In this document: in pieces, positions 22,531 through 32,605 of the stretch
How the letters are laid out: each line of letters starts with the position of its first letter
How positions within the stretch are numbered: position 1 is the stretch's first letter
Source of the DNA: Apodospora peruviana
Taxonomy: Eukaryota > Ascomycota > Sordariomycetes > Sordariales > Lasiosphaeriaceae
Length of the DNA stretch: 64,000 nt
Assembly: GCA_033439685.1 (NCBI GenBank)
Contig: JAUEDM010000003.1
Coordinates: forward strand, 1,456,001 to 1,520,000
Direction: 5' to 3'
Notes under the pieces: model-generated
The model's input: the letters and a program-made list of their open reading frames with translations, nothing else
Databases searched by the model: none
What the model was told of the DNA's origin: nothing
Program-made: the position numbers and the translations under genes

Positions 22531-24507
22531 CTACCGCCCAAACTTGCTCAACTCCCACCGCCTCAAAATGGGGTACACCAGCGCCGCCCACGTAGCACTA
22601 ACCGGCAACCCGAGATCGGCAGGAATAAGTGCTGCAATCGGCCCCGTAAAGTACGTCTGGCTCATACACAAGATGGCCCAGACCCAGCCAGTCAAGAACG
22701 TAGCCAGCGCGGCAATGCCCAGGGGCAGGTACTCCCTCTCGTTCCACCTGCTCCACTCGTAGCCGATACCCTTGCCGTCCGCCGTGAAGGTGAGCCGCGT
22801 GGTCCGCCTGAACATAAACTCCTCCTGCATCGTCATGACGATCCACATGAGGACCCAGTAGCCGATAAGAGGCAGAAAGTTGAGGAAGATGGGGAGGAGC
22901 TGCTCGCGGCCGCCGATGGCGCAGACGGTGTAGACGAGCGTGACCAGCGTGGTCCAGAAGATGCGCGGCACGCGGCCGAGGCGAGTGCTGAGGAGCTGGG
23001 CGCCGAACGCGGCCGAGTAGGAGCCCGGGATGATGTTGGCCGCGATGCCGAGGCCGATGATGACGGTGCAGAATCTGCCGAACGCGCCGAGCGGGCTGTA
23101 CACCTCGTTGAGGAGCGCGCCGACGTCGTTGCCCGAGAAGGCGGCCGCCCACGTGGGATTCGCGGCCAGGCTGACGCCGAGACCAATGCCGATGAACTCG
23201 ACAAAGATCTTGGACGCGACGAAGCCGAGCAGGGTCATGGCCCACGTGCCCCAGCGGTTGGTGCTGATGGGGTGGTAGGGGAAGTAGTCCTGCACGTTTG
23301 GGCCCCAGCCCATGGGACCGGAGGCGCAGAGGAAGAAGTAGGAGATTCTGCCGCCGATTAGGGCGGTGCCGGTGCTCTGGTTGGCGGCGGACATGTCGAA
23401 GTGCGGTGCGGCGACGCCGATGAGGACGAAGAGCTTGGGTATTTGTTAGTTCGATAGGATCTAGGGGTGTGAATAGAAGGGACGAGGTACGTACCACGCA
23501 TACTTGGGGGAAGAAGGCGTATTTCTCAAAGTAGTGAACGTATTTGATGCCGGCAACGGAGACGACCCAAATTAGGATGCCCATTACGACCTGTAAGACA
23601 GTTAGACGAGCAGGAAAAGTGCGAAGGGGTATTAAGACTTACGATGCCGACGATCACACTCATTGTCCCTCCGGAGACAGCGGAAAGGACTTGTCCGCAA
23701 ATGATGGTGTCTACGAGGCCGTAACCCAAGATGATCTATCAATGTGAGTACTAGTATCCTGAGAGTATAGGAGGTTCTGGTGTCTTCGACTTACCACCTC
23801 ATTAAGGATAATACACAGTTTCCCTGGCCACCAGCCCATGCTGTATGTACGCTGTTAGTTCAGACAATCCGCACAAGATTCAGGGTGAGACTTACGTGAA
23901 CCTCGCTGCAGCCATTGTGCGTAGGCCACTAATAGGACCCAGTGTGGCAATGTAGCAAGTAATGGCAGATCCGGCAATGGTTCCGAAAAGGCAGCATCTG
24001 CAGTTCGTTAGCAACGTGCGCGCTTGCAGACATTGCCTCCTGGGAAAGATTCCACGCACAGGAAAGCATCGGTAGGACCGAGCCCAAACGCAATAGGGCC
24101 CAAAACACCGATGGTGAGAATATTCGCCTGTTTCACATTAATAATCGCTTTCCTCGTGAGATCGGATCTGTGAACTGGACGTAGATTACCGTAAGATTGA
24201 CGGAGAACCAAATCTGGCACATGTCCCAGTACTGGCGGAGGCTCGTCTTCCCCTGGCGCAGCGACTCGTCGACCTGCTCGATCCCGCGAGCCTCAGCGCC
24301 GGTGAGCTTCTCGACTTTGTTGGCAAAGCGTTGCCATCTGTTGGTAACATATGTGTCCGGGATGGCTATGATGTCCACATCACCGGCGGCAATGTCGCTG
24401 GTCGCAGTCGAAGGCATCGAAGCAGACTCATTGGCAACCGGGCTTTTCTCCTCGTCACTATGCTTGAGGTAAGACTCAGTGTCGTTAGGGTCTAAAATAC
24501 CCGCCAT
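22531..24507 (-). CDS. NCS1-family purine/cytosine permease (Fcy-like)
   Basis: Proton-coupled nucleobase transporter of the NCS1 family in the plasma membrane. Seven exons: 24507-24190, 24127-24060, 23997-23896, 23840-23795, 23735-23643, 23590-23495 and 23433-22531, giving about 541 residues. Family motifs are WFSVNLTANILTIGVLGPIAFGLG at helix 1, GLRTMAAARFTMGWWPGK near helix 3, and a long hydrophobic last exon with eight further helices. The cytosolic N-terminus carries the conserved stretch before GIEQVDES(L)R. The fungal Fcy-like branch imports cytosine, adenine, guanine or hypoxanthine, while the Fur-like branch imports uracil, allantoin and uridine; the features here fit the Fcy-like branch. 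It is divergent from a class B flavin monooxygenase across 1.3 kb, so the two may be co-regulated. Confidence 0.87.
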
Positions 24508-25790
24508 TGTGAATTGTGAGCTCGTAATGGTGTTTCAACTTGACGGCTGCTCAAAGGGGAAGGTCGGCCATTTTGTAGACCCATATACCAACTGTTTGCA
24601 GTATGGAACGGTTCCAAGGGCACAATGACTGACCCCAGACCAAGTCGTTATCATGTTTATCTCATCGTGTTGCATGTCTAATCCTTGATGAATCCAATAT
24701 CCAAGGTCTGGCGTTGTTCATGGTGATAGATAGCCAGGAATTTAAGCAAGTCACACGATAAGCCTCAACCGGCAATTTGGTCCTGTTGCCACCAATGGAG
24801 TTGAAGTCCGCCATGATACTATTATGCTGGGCTTGATACCGTTCTGCTGAGATACCGATATGCGGGGTTCATAATACCGCTGTGCTGGACTTGGTATCTT
24901 AGTGCTGGGCTTGATATCCTAGTGGTGAACTTTGACACCGCTATGCTGGGCTCTATCTAGAACCCCCACGTACATAGATCGGTCTCAGGGTGCCGCGGTC
25001 TTCAACCCGATTGGTGGGCATGCGAATTGTTCGAACGTGGTCCCTGTCTCAACCTCGTGGCACGAGCAGGGATTTTTAGCTTCAGATACCAGCTGGACGA
25101 CACTGGGGGTCTAATAGAGATAATAAGATGCTTAGACTCCTCCGCTTTTCAATAGTACAAGACATTATATGTTCTGGCCCCAACCAAGGCAGCGTGATGG
25201 GATCAACACAACTTTACGTCTTATTACGGGGTTAATCGGTTAATCCACGCACCACATGTACATGATTTGTGTTGATTAGGGACTATGTAATATCCGCCTG
25301 CCTTCCGCGATTATCTCCCCGAATTATCAACTTGATAGAGTTGACGGATGGAAGTAGACGGATATCAGAATGTGTGTCGATCCACTTCCAATCGGAATCT
25401 ATTGAAGCCTGGACCTCAACTGCCTTCGTTTGAATTGCCGCTAAAGTCACACTAAATCCTACTCCATCTCTGCCCCGGAAACGTGAGCGTATCTGGACCC
25501 GGTATCAGACCCCCTTCCGGACCCGCCGTCCTATTCCCCAAGTAGATAGGCAGGATGCGGCGGGCAATCCGCCTTCCAAAACGGATCTCGGTCCGCGGCC
25601 GGTACTAGATAGGTTTAGTGGTCCGATACAGGACCAGCATTGCCTTCTGGTCTGGCGTGCACAGCTCGACGCGAACTCCTGATCCTTCTGGATCCATGAA
25701 ACAATATAATGCTCCTGAATGGTCGCAAAGGACGCGTGAGGGACGGTCAAGGTCACCAGTTCTACCAACACACACACACCATAGTACACC
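24508..25790. other. intergenic between NCS1 permease and flavin monooxygenase
   Basis: Divergent promoter region of 1.3 kb. It contains a degenerate minisatellite (24823-24955) and no supported gene. Confidence 0.5.
24823..24955 (+). repeat. degenerate 20-bp minisatellite
   Basis: About seven decayed units of roughly 16-22 bp built on TATGCTGGGCTTGATACCG. The best copies begin near 24823, 24902 and 24942. Confidence 0.65.
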
Positions 25791-27677
25791 ATGACTGTCT
25801 CACAAGTACCACAGGCATACAGCGACGCCGACAAGTTCGATGTGGTGGTCATCGGCACCGGCCTCGGCGGTCTGACCAATGCAAAGACATACCTCGAAAT
25901 CGCGCCGCAGACCAACCTCTGCATTCTGGAAGCTGTAAGTCTAAGCACGCGGGTGTCGGGACAAGCAGCGAGACCGAGCACTAACATGGGGACCACACAG
26001 AATGCCACGCTCGGCGGCGTCTGGGCGCAAGACAAGCTCTACCCCGGCCTCAAGACAAACAACCTCCGCGGCTCCTACGAATGGACCGACTTCCCCATGA
26101 CGTTTGAGGAATTCCCCGGCAAGCCCGTCGACCACGTCTCTGGCTACATGCTCCACGACTACTTCACAGCTTTCGCAAAGCACTTCGACCTCCTCCGGCG
26201 CATACGGTTCAACACCAAGGTCGAGACGGCGGAGAAGGTCGAGGGAGGATGGCTGCTCACATGTCCTACGGGCGACCCCGAGACCGGCGCGACAACAACG
26301 ATCAAGAAGGTATTCTGCACCAAGTTGGTCGTCGCGACGGGCCTGAGCAACAGAATACGGAAGATGCACATTCCAGGCGAGGAGAACTTTACACCACCGC
26401 TCTACGACCACGTCTCGTTCGCAACCGAGGGCCAGCATCTCGCGACCGACCCATCCATTCAGCGCATCACCGTCTTCGGCGGGTCCAAGACTTCGTACGA
26501 CTTTGTGCATCTTTTTGCGTCGCAGGGGAAGAAGGTCGACTGGGTCATCCGTCGTTCGGGCCACGGACCCCAGTGGATGGGCGCGAGCTACTGCAACATG
26601 TTCGGTGGCCGCTTCATGACGGAGCGCCTGGCGACGGTGAGGGCCATGACCATGATGAGCCCCTGCATCTGGGGTGAGTGGGACGGCTTCACCAAGCTCC
26701 GTGGCTTCCTGCACGGGACCTGGCTGGGACGAGCCATTGTCGGCAAGTTCTGGAGCGACATGTCCAAGAGCATCGTCGAGCAGAGCGGCCTTATGGCGGA
26801 CGAGCGCACCCAGAAGCTGATCCCGGACTGCGAGGCCGTCTGGTCCAACTTCTCCATCCTCAACTACCCGACCAACATCTACGACTACGTCTCCTCCGGC
26901 CTCGTGACGGTGCACCGCAAGGACGTGAGCCACCTGTCCGGCAACCAGGTCCACCTCGAAGACGGCACCATATTTCAGTCCGACGGCATGATCAAGATGA
27001 CGGGCTGGGAGTTCAACCCCTCCATCAAGTACCTACCCGAGGGCATCGACTCGGAGCTCGGCATCGCCAGTCTCGACTACTCGGTCGAGCAGCGCAAGTT
27101 CTGGGACAACCTGGACGCCGAGGTCGACCGGGAGATCTTTTCCAACTTCAAGATGCTCAAGAGCAGCCCGACAGCCATCGACAAGACTTCGCTTCTTGTC
27201 GACCCGCTCGCCCCGACCGAGGACGCGGCGACGAAACCGTCCTTCACTCCGTACCGCCTGTACCGCTCCATCGCCCCCCCCGGCCTGACAGCCAGCGGTG
27301 ATCGGTCAGTCGTTTTTGTGAAACACATCGCCTCCATCTCGAACTACATCGTCGTGGAGGTGCAGTCCCTCTGGTCGTACGCCTACCTCAACAACCTGAT
27401 CGAGCCGTCGATCGACCCGAAGACGGTGCACTACCAATCCGCGCGCACGTCTCGCTGGTTCAAGCACCGCTACCCTTACGGCTTCGGCGCCAGATATCCC
27501 GACATCATGTTTGATAGTATCCCGTATGTGGATATGCTGCTCACTGACTTGGGGTTGCCCAAGTACCGCAAGGGCAGCTGGTATAAGGAGCTGACGGACC
27601 CGTATCTGGCGAGGGATTATAAGGGGATTACGCAGGAGTGGTTGGCGAAGAGGCAGCTTGAACAGCTGAAGGGTTGA
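25791..27677 (+). CDS. class B flavin monooxygenase (FMO/Baeyer-Villiger-like)
   Basis: NADPH- and FAD-dependent monooxygenase that adds one oxygen atom to soft nucleophiles or ketones. Exons 25791-25934 and 26001-27677 give about 606 residues; the 66-bp intron is in frame but its removal restores the conserved LEANATLGGVW. The FAD motif VIGTGLGGL lies near residue 22. The NADPH site reads FGGSKTSYD near residue 210, so the usual second GxGxxG is altered. VVATGLS sits where the family has its ATG motif. The protein is longer than liver-type FMOs and belongs to a fungal group annotated as dimethylaniline monooxygenase-like. Substrate unknown. Divergent neighbour of the nucleobase permease. Confidence 0.82.
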   Translation: MTVSQVPQAYSDADKFDVVVIGTGLGGLTNAKTYLEIAPQTNLCILEAVSLSTRVSGQAARPSTNMGTTQNATLGGVWAQDKLYPGLKTNNLRGSYEWTDFPMTFEEFPGKPVDHVSGYMLHDYFTAFAKHFDLLRRIRFNTKVETAEKVEGGWLLTCPTGDPETGATTTIKKVFCTKLVVATGLSNRIRKMHIPGEENFTPPLYDHVSFATEGQHLATDPSIQRITVFGGSKTSYDFVHLFASQGKKVDWVIRRSGHGPQWMGASYCNMFGGRFMTERLATVRAMTMMSPCIWGEWDGFTKLRGFLHGTWLGRAIVGKFWSDMSKSIVEQSGLMADERTQKLIPDCEAVWSNFSILNYPTNIYDYVSSGLVTVHRKDVSHLSGNQVHLEDGTIFQSDGMIKMTGWEFNPSIKYLPEGIDSELGIASLDYSVEQRKFWDNLDAEVDREIFSNFKMLKSSPTAIDKTSLLVDPLAPTEDAATKPSFTPYRLYRSIAPPGLTASGDRSVVFVKHIASISNYIVVEVQSLWSYAYLNNLIEPSIDPKTVHYQSARTSRWFKHRYPYGFGARYPDIMFDSIPYVDMLLTDLGLPKYRKGSWYKELTDPYLARDYKGITQEWLAKRQLEQLKG

Positions 27678-28498
27678 GTAAGGTGGCTTTGAGGCAGGAT
27701 TGGACATATGAGTATCTGGTAATTTACTTGCTGTCAGCAAGTGAGGAACGGCGAATGGGGGTATGAGGCTGACGTCCTACTTTTGTATATAACATCGGCG
27801 TTTGAATTGATGATTTTACTTTCAAGTTTTCATGGCTCTCACTGCTCCGAGTAATACAACCAGGTTTCAAACTGACATGTGAAGGCTTTCAATAAGCTGG
27901 GAAAGAGGGATAAAAGGGACCGCTGGAATTGCCAGAAGCCCATCTTTCTTTTCAACTCTTAAAGACATAGCTCAGGCGTTCTTAGATGCCAGTCAGCCAC
28001 CAGACGTTGAGGGTCGTGTATAAGCTCCCGACGGCTTTTAGGAGCCCAGAATAGTTGCTTTGCTCGATCAAGCTCCACACGGTAAAGAGAATTCCCCTTC
28101 CTGGAGTATAGATGAAGGTAGGTAGTTGTTCAGCACACTGAAGAAGTTCGCATTAAGGAAGAAGCCTGTGTTTTTTATGATAAGATGATATATGAGTTCG
28201 TGAAGTTTTACTGCTCTTTACGGGCTTTTTCGTTAATACGAACTTCTTCGGTGTGCTAAACAACTACCTACCTTAGCTATACTACAAAAGGGGGAATCCG
28301 CTTTACTATGTAGAGCTTTATCGAGCAAAACCACCATTCTAGGCCTCTAAAGCCCATCGGGGAGCTTATACACGACCTCTACGCCTGGTGGCTGACTGGT
28401 ATTTTAGGACGCCCGAGCTACGTTAAACTGTTTTGTCTTCTACTTACTTGGGAAAACGAGAAAAGTGTTGATATGTATCTATTTAGCTGCTACATAAA
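27678..28498. other. intergenic containing a large inverted repeat
   Basis: Convergent 3' region between the flavin monooxygenase and the hydrolase-like gene, mostly occupied by the inverted repeat at 27966-28422. No gene is supported. Confidence 0.6.
27966..28422. mobile_element. imperfect inverted repeat, MITE-like or hairpin element
   Basis: Two arms of about 190 bp (27966-28160 and 28230-28422) are inverted copies around a loop of some 70 bp. Matching pairs include CAGTCAGCCACCAG near 27990 with CTGGTGGCTGACTG near 28384, TCGTGTATAAGCTCCC with GGGGAGCTTATACACGA, and GTAGGTAGTTGTTCAGCACAC with GTGTGCTAAACAACTACC. Many differences between arms are transitions, as expected after repeat-induced point mutation. 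There is no transposase and no clear target duplication. It could be a decayed MITE or a locus giving a long hairpin RNA. Confidence 0.7.
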
Positions 28499-29963
28499 CT
28501 ATTTCTCCACAATCCCGTACTTAAACATCAGATTACTCTCCAACGCCTCCCGATCCTTCAACTTCTCGGCCGCCTCCGCACCCGAAACCGGCAACTTGTA
28601 GTACAGCTGCTTCCCCTCGGCAGCGGTGACACGTCCGTCCGGCAGAGCGTACCCTTCTGGTAGTGTGTAGGTATACGGCAGGTATTCGGGCAAGAGGCCG
28701 ACCTGGCGGAGGGCGGACGCTTGGTCCCAGGCGATGTGCTCGTGGTATAGCCTGTCGCCCCGGATGTTGACGACGGCGTAGAAGATGAGCTCAACTTTCT
28801 TGCCGGTTTGCGGGACGCCAGGGAGGCTTTGAAGCCGTCAGCAAATGTGTGTGTGTCTGTGTTTTTGTTGTGGTGATGGGTGGTTGTTTGCATCTGGGGT
28901 TCAGAATAGGGGTTCGCGGCTTAGGGGGGTACATACAGCCAGTCCACCATCTGGTTGTGCGTGAAACTAAAGCTCATCTCGTCGACGATGCGGTCGATGC
29001 CGATTGTGCGGCTGATCACTTCGGTCTGGGTGTCAGGGCTGTTGGCGAAGATGAAGTGGTGGGCGTAGAAGTTTGTCAGTTTTGTTCGGCCGATGCCTCC
29101 AGTCAGCTGTAATCAACCCGCCGTCAGCGCTGGCATACATGAGGAGCGAGAGGCACATGAAGCTTCAAGGCATCTTAACTCACAGTCGGCACATGATTGA
29201 CATACGGCTCCGCAACCATGGTGCTCATCGTGTGCTCCACGCTCCGGTCATCAAACTCATAAAAGCAATGCTCTTCCCAAATATGCTCAAGATCAAACCA
29301 CGGGCCATCCATCAGCTTCTTCAGGAACGTGAGGTTCCGCGTGTGGCTCAGTGCCTCGGTGCTGTAGTTGAAGTGCGGCTGGAACGGCGTCGCGAAGAGG
29401 TATGAGGCGACCGAGGGATAGTAGTAGGTTGCCAGAGTTTTGGAGTTCTTTTGGGCGGGAATGCTGTCCAGACGCGGGCTGGCGAAGTGTCGAAGGACCG
29501 GAGCGGTAGTTGCTGTTGCCTCCAGGCTGGACTGGGAGGAAGCGTCTGCGTAGACGACTGCCCCGGCGATGGAGGGCACGAGTGATAGGACTGGTACAAC
29601 GAGGTTGAATAACTCGGGGTCGTATGCAACAAGCCCGACTGTACCATTGTCGCACTTGTCCTGCGCCTCGAGAGCGCTGATGCTGTTGACCAGCATATCC
29701 TTCACATCCGGCGCTTTCTTGAGCGCAGATGCTTGGATAGAGAGAACGACGTATCCCTCCTCGGCCCACTTGGTCATATGACTCGGCACCCCATCTTCGA
29801 TGGCCAGGAGTTGCTCCTCGGCAGTGTCTGGGACGAGCAGGATGAGGCCAGGACCGTGGCCGCGGCGAGAGAGCGGCGGGAGGAGTGAGATGCCCGGGGA
29901 GATGGCTTCCAGGGAAGCTGTGGGGAGAGGTTTAGGCGGGACGCTGGTGGGTGTGAAGGACAT
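28499..29963 (-). CDS. dienelactone-hydrolase-like/NTF2-like fusion, nucleophile apparently lost
   Basis: Exons 29963-29184, 29106-28937 and 28826-28499 give about 425 residues. The first 190 residues resemble an alpha/beta hydrolase of the dienelactone hydrolase (carboxymethylenebutenolidase) type: strand GLILLVPD, helix MTKWAEEGYVVLSI, then VGLVAYDPE where active members have the nucleophile elbow G-x-C/S-x-G. No cysteine or serine stands there, so catalysis by the usual triad is doubtful. The second half (about residues 195-425) resembles a SnoaL/NTF2-like fold, with FEFDDRSVEHTMSTMVAEPYVNHVPT and a long C-terminal extension. Proteins with this arrangement are annotated in fungal genomes as carboxymethylenebutenolidase. 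The actual function is unknown. It is divergent from the FAD monooxygenase at 30706. Confidence 0.7.
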
Positions 29964-30705
29964 GATGATGGATGATGGAATGCTGATTTCTAGGTATTTT
30001 TGGCGCTGAGATAGGTCACCGTTGGCGATGGCGGGGTAGGACTATGACCGGTATGAATGCCCCAGATCCGATGATGGCCACTGACTTTGTATCCCGCTCG
30101 TGTTCTCGCTTCGGTTTTGACTTTGCCCAGATACGTGATAATGGTTTATTGTTTTCGTGAAAAAGAAATCCGACAACACGAAAACCCGATATGGCAGATG
30201 AAGAAGCCACAATCGACAACATCAGATGTTTCCCAGTGACTAAGGTACCTCCTGAGTGGTCGGCGGGACACCGGTTTCGGCTGCGATGCGGATCCTTCGG
30301 CGGATCTCGAAGCGGGCCGCGGGCCGCGGTCCGCAGTGCTGATAACGGCCGTGATAAGAAACGGTGCTTGACAACCCTCACATCAAAATATCCGTCAATG
30401 ATAAACAGTTATTGATTGAGTCTTTGTATGCCAATCGGATGCCTTACCGTCGTCGATATCATCATGTTGGAGGACACCAACTTTGACAGCTTGGAGCCGG
30501 GAAGGGCGGGCTCAAGACGGCTGTAAATATGATATATTGTTCAAGTACTTGACTTACACGGCTTTGGTCGTGATACTTGCATCACATCATCTTCCACGTC
30601 CCGCCCCGATAGCAACGACAACAATTCGCATTCCGAGCACTCCAACTCTTCCACTGAGGCACTGATCTATTACATTCTATTTTCAACCGAATAACCACAA
30701 GCACA
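29964..30705. other. divergent promoter region with CGG-rich core
   Basis: Separates the hydrolase-like gene (minus) from the FAD monooxygenase (plus). Around 30287-30333 several CGG/CCG triplets cluster, including a GC palindrome GGGCCGCGGGCCGCGG; such triplets are half-sites for Zn2Cys6 regulators, and one is encoded at 32606. Confidence 0.4.
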
Positions 30706-32199
30706 ATGGGCTCCCTCGGCCTCGATCCTACCCCGACTTCGGGCTGGCGGCCACTCTCTGTGGGTGTCATTGGCGGCGGCATCGGCGGCATGTCTGTGGC
30801 CACGGCCCTCCGGCGCTCCGGCCACACGGTAACCATCTATGAGCGCAGCGACTTCGCCGGTGAGGTCGGTGCCTCCGTCTCCTGCGCCGCCAACGGCACT
30901 CGCTGGCTGCACGAATGGGACGTCGACGTCGCCGCCGGCGATCCCGTTGTCCTGAAGAAGTTGATCAACCGGGATTGGAAGACTGGCGAGGCCGTGTCGG
31001 TCTATGATCTGGATGACTACGAGCAAAAATGGGGGCATGTGTATAATATGTTTCACAGGCAGGATATGCATCGCATTTTGAAGGACAGCGCAATAGGGAC
31101 AGGCAGTGGGCAGCCAGCAGTGCTCAAAGTTAAGCACCAAGTAAGTTGAGACTGCGTCAAGGAGGACGTTGAGATGAGAGCGCCTCAAGCTGACCAAGAT
31201 CTCTCTCACACTCTTAGTGTCAAGGTATCGACCTGGCCACCGGCACCATAACCTTCACAAACGGCAGCACTTCGCAGCACGACCTGATCGTCGGCGCCGA
31301 CGGCATCGGCTCCGTCGCACGTGGCATCATCGGCATCAAGGTGGACCGCAAAGCCGCCGACTCCTCCTGCCTCCACGCCAACGTCATGACGGAGGATGCC
31401 GTTGCCGCCGGACTAGTCGATTACTCTCAAGACGAGGCCCTCGAGTATTGGGGTGGCCAAGAAGGGAAGTGGGATAAGATCGTCCTCTCGCCTTGCAACG
31501 GCGGCAAGCTGCTATCATACTACTGCTTCTTTCCGCGAGAGAAAGGCGACTACGTCAACCAGACATGGGGTGGGGAGGATAGACCGGTGGAGGAGCTGCT
31601 CGCACCGTATCCGGAGCTGGATGAGCAGGTCCTGGCACATCTAAGGATCAGCAAGGAGATCAGGCCGTGGAGGTTGTGGGTTCAGTGAGTGATATATGCA
31701 GATTCGTGAGCTGCACGAGCTGACAAGTGACGACAACAGTCAACCATACCCATACATGGCAAAAGACATGGTCGCACTCCTCGGCGACGCTGGCCATCCG
31801 ATGATGCCTCACCAATCCCAAGGTGCCTGCATGGCGGTCGAAGATGCCGCCGCGCTCGGCATCCTCTTCTCGCCAGAGTACTTCTCCGGCTCCATTCCCG
31901 AAGCCCTCGACGTCTACAACACGATCCGCCTCCCGCGCGTGACCCGCGTCCAGTCCGCAGCCGCCAAGGCAGCGTACAACATCAATGAGCGCATCGGTTT
32001 CTCGACCAACAAGAACCTGGCGACGTACAAGGTCGAGGACGAAAGACAGAAGCTCACGATCGAGGAGATGAATGCGTACGATATGTACAAGCACATTGAG
32101 GAGAAGCTGGCGGAGAAGAGGGGACAAGAGTATACCGACAAGTTCGTGAGTGGTTTGCCATTTGGCCTAGAGTTGCCCAGCGGAATCGTCGGCGCATAA
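30706..32199 (+). CDS. FAD-dependent aromatic monooxygenase, salicylate-hydroxylase type
   Basis: Class A flavoprotein hydroxylase using NAD(P)H and oxygen to hydroxylate aromatic or heteroaromatic acids. Exons 30706-31140, 31218-31684 and 31740-32199 give about 453 residues, the usual size. The FAD motif GVIGGGIGGMSVATALRRSGH is near residue 20, the DG motif DLIVGADGIGSVAR is near residue 170, and the second FAD site GDAGHPMMPHQSQGACMAVEDAA is near residue 315. All three are intact. The gene is flanked by the hydrolase-like gene and by a Zn2Cys6 regulator 400 bp downstream on the same strand, which suggests a small regulated catabolic or biosynthetic locus. The substrate cannot be read from sequence. 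Confidence 0.87.
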
Positions 32200-32605
32200 A
32201 CGTAGTTTGGTATTTTAAAAATCTAATCAAAGATGCAAACCCTCATTGAATGCCCAATTTTGTATTGCGATACTCTGGTGCGAAATGGGTTTGATTGTCC
32301 TTGTCCAGCGATTGTGGGGAGCGATAGGAGGAGCGGCTCATCAGCCCCTATTTAACCCCTATTTGGACTAGAACGGTCACCTATCTAGCCTAGCTACGCT
32401 ACGCTGCTGGGATTTGCCTCCTCCTCACCGGAACTACCTTATCTTGATAGATATCTAGCTGATAGAGTCCATCGACGTTCCGACGGGGTGGAAGGTATCC
32501 ATAAGTTGGTTTGTTTTCGCTCTCGGCGACGTCTCCGGCGCTCCGCTGTTGTCAAACTGTAAGTAGCATTGGATATCCACCAACCAACTGCATGTTATTC
32601 AGACG
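32200..32605. promoter_or_regulatory. upstream region of the regulator with probable 5' UTR intron
   Basis: A donor ACT|GTAAGT near 32560 and an acceptor TTATTCAG just before the ATG at 32606 suggest a short intron in the 5' leader. No ATG is available upstream in the joined frame, so coding does not extend. Confidence 0.45.
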
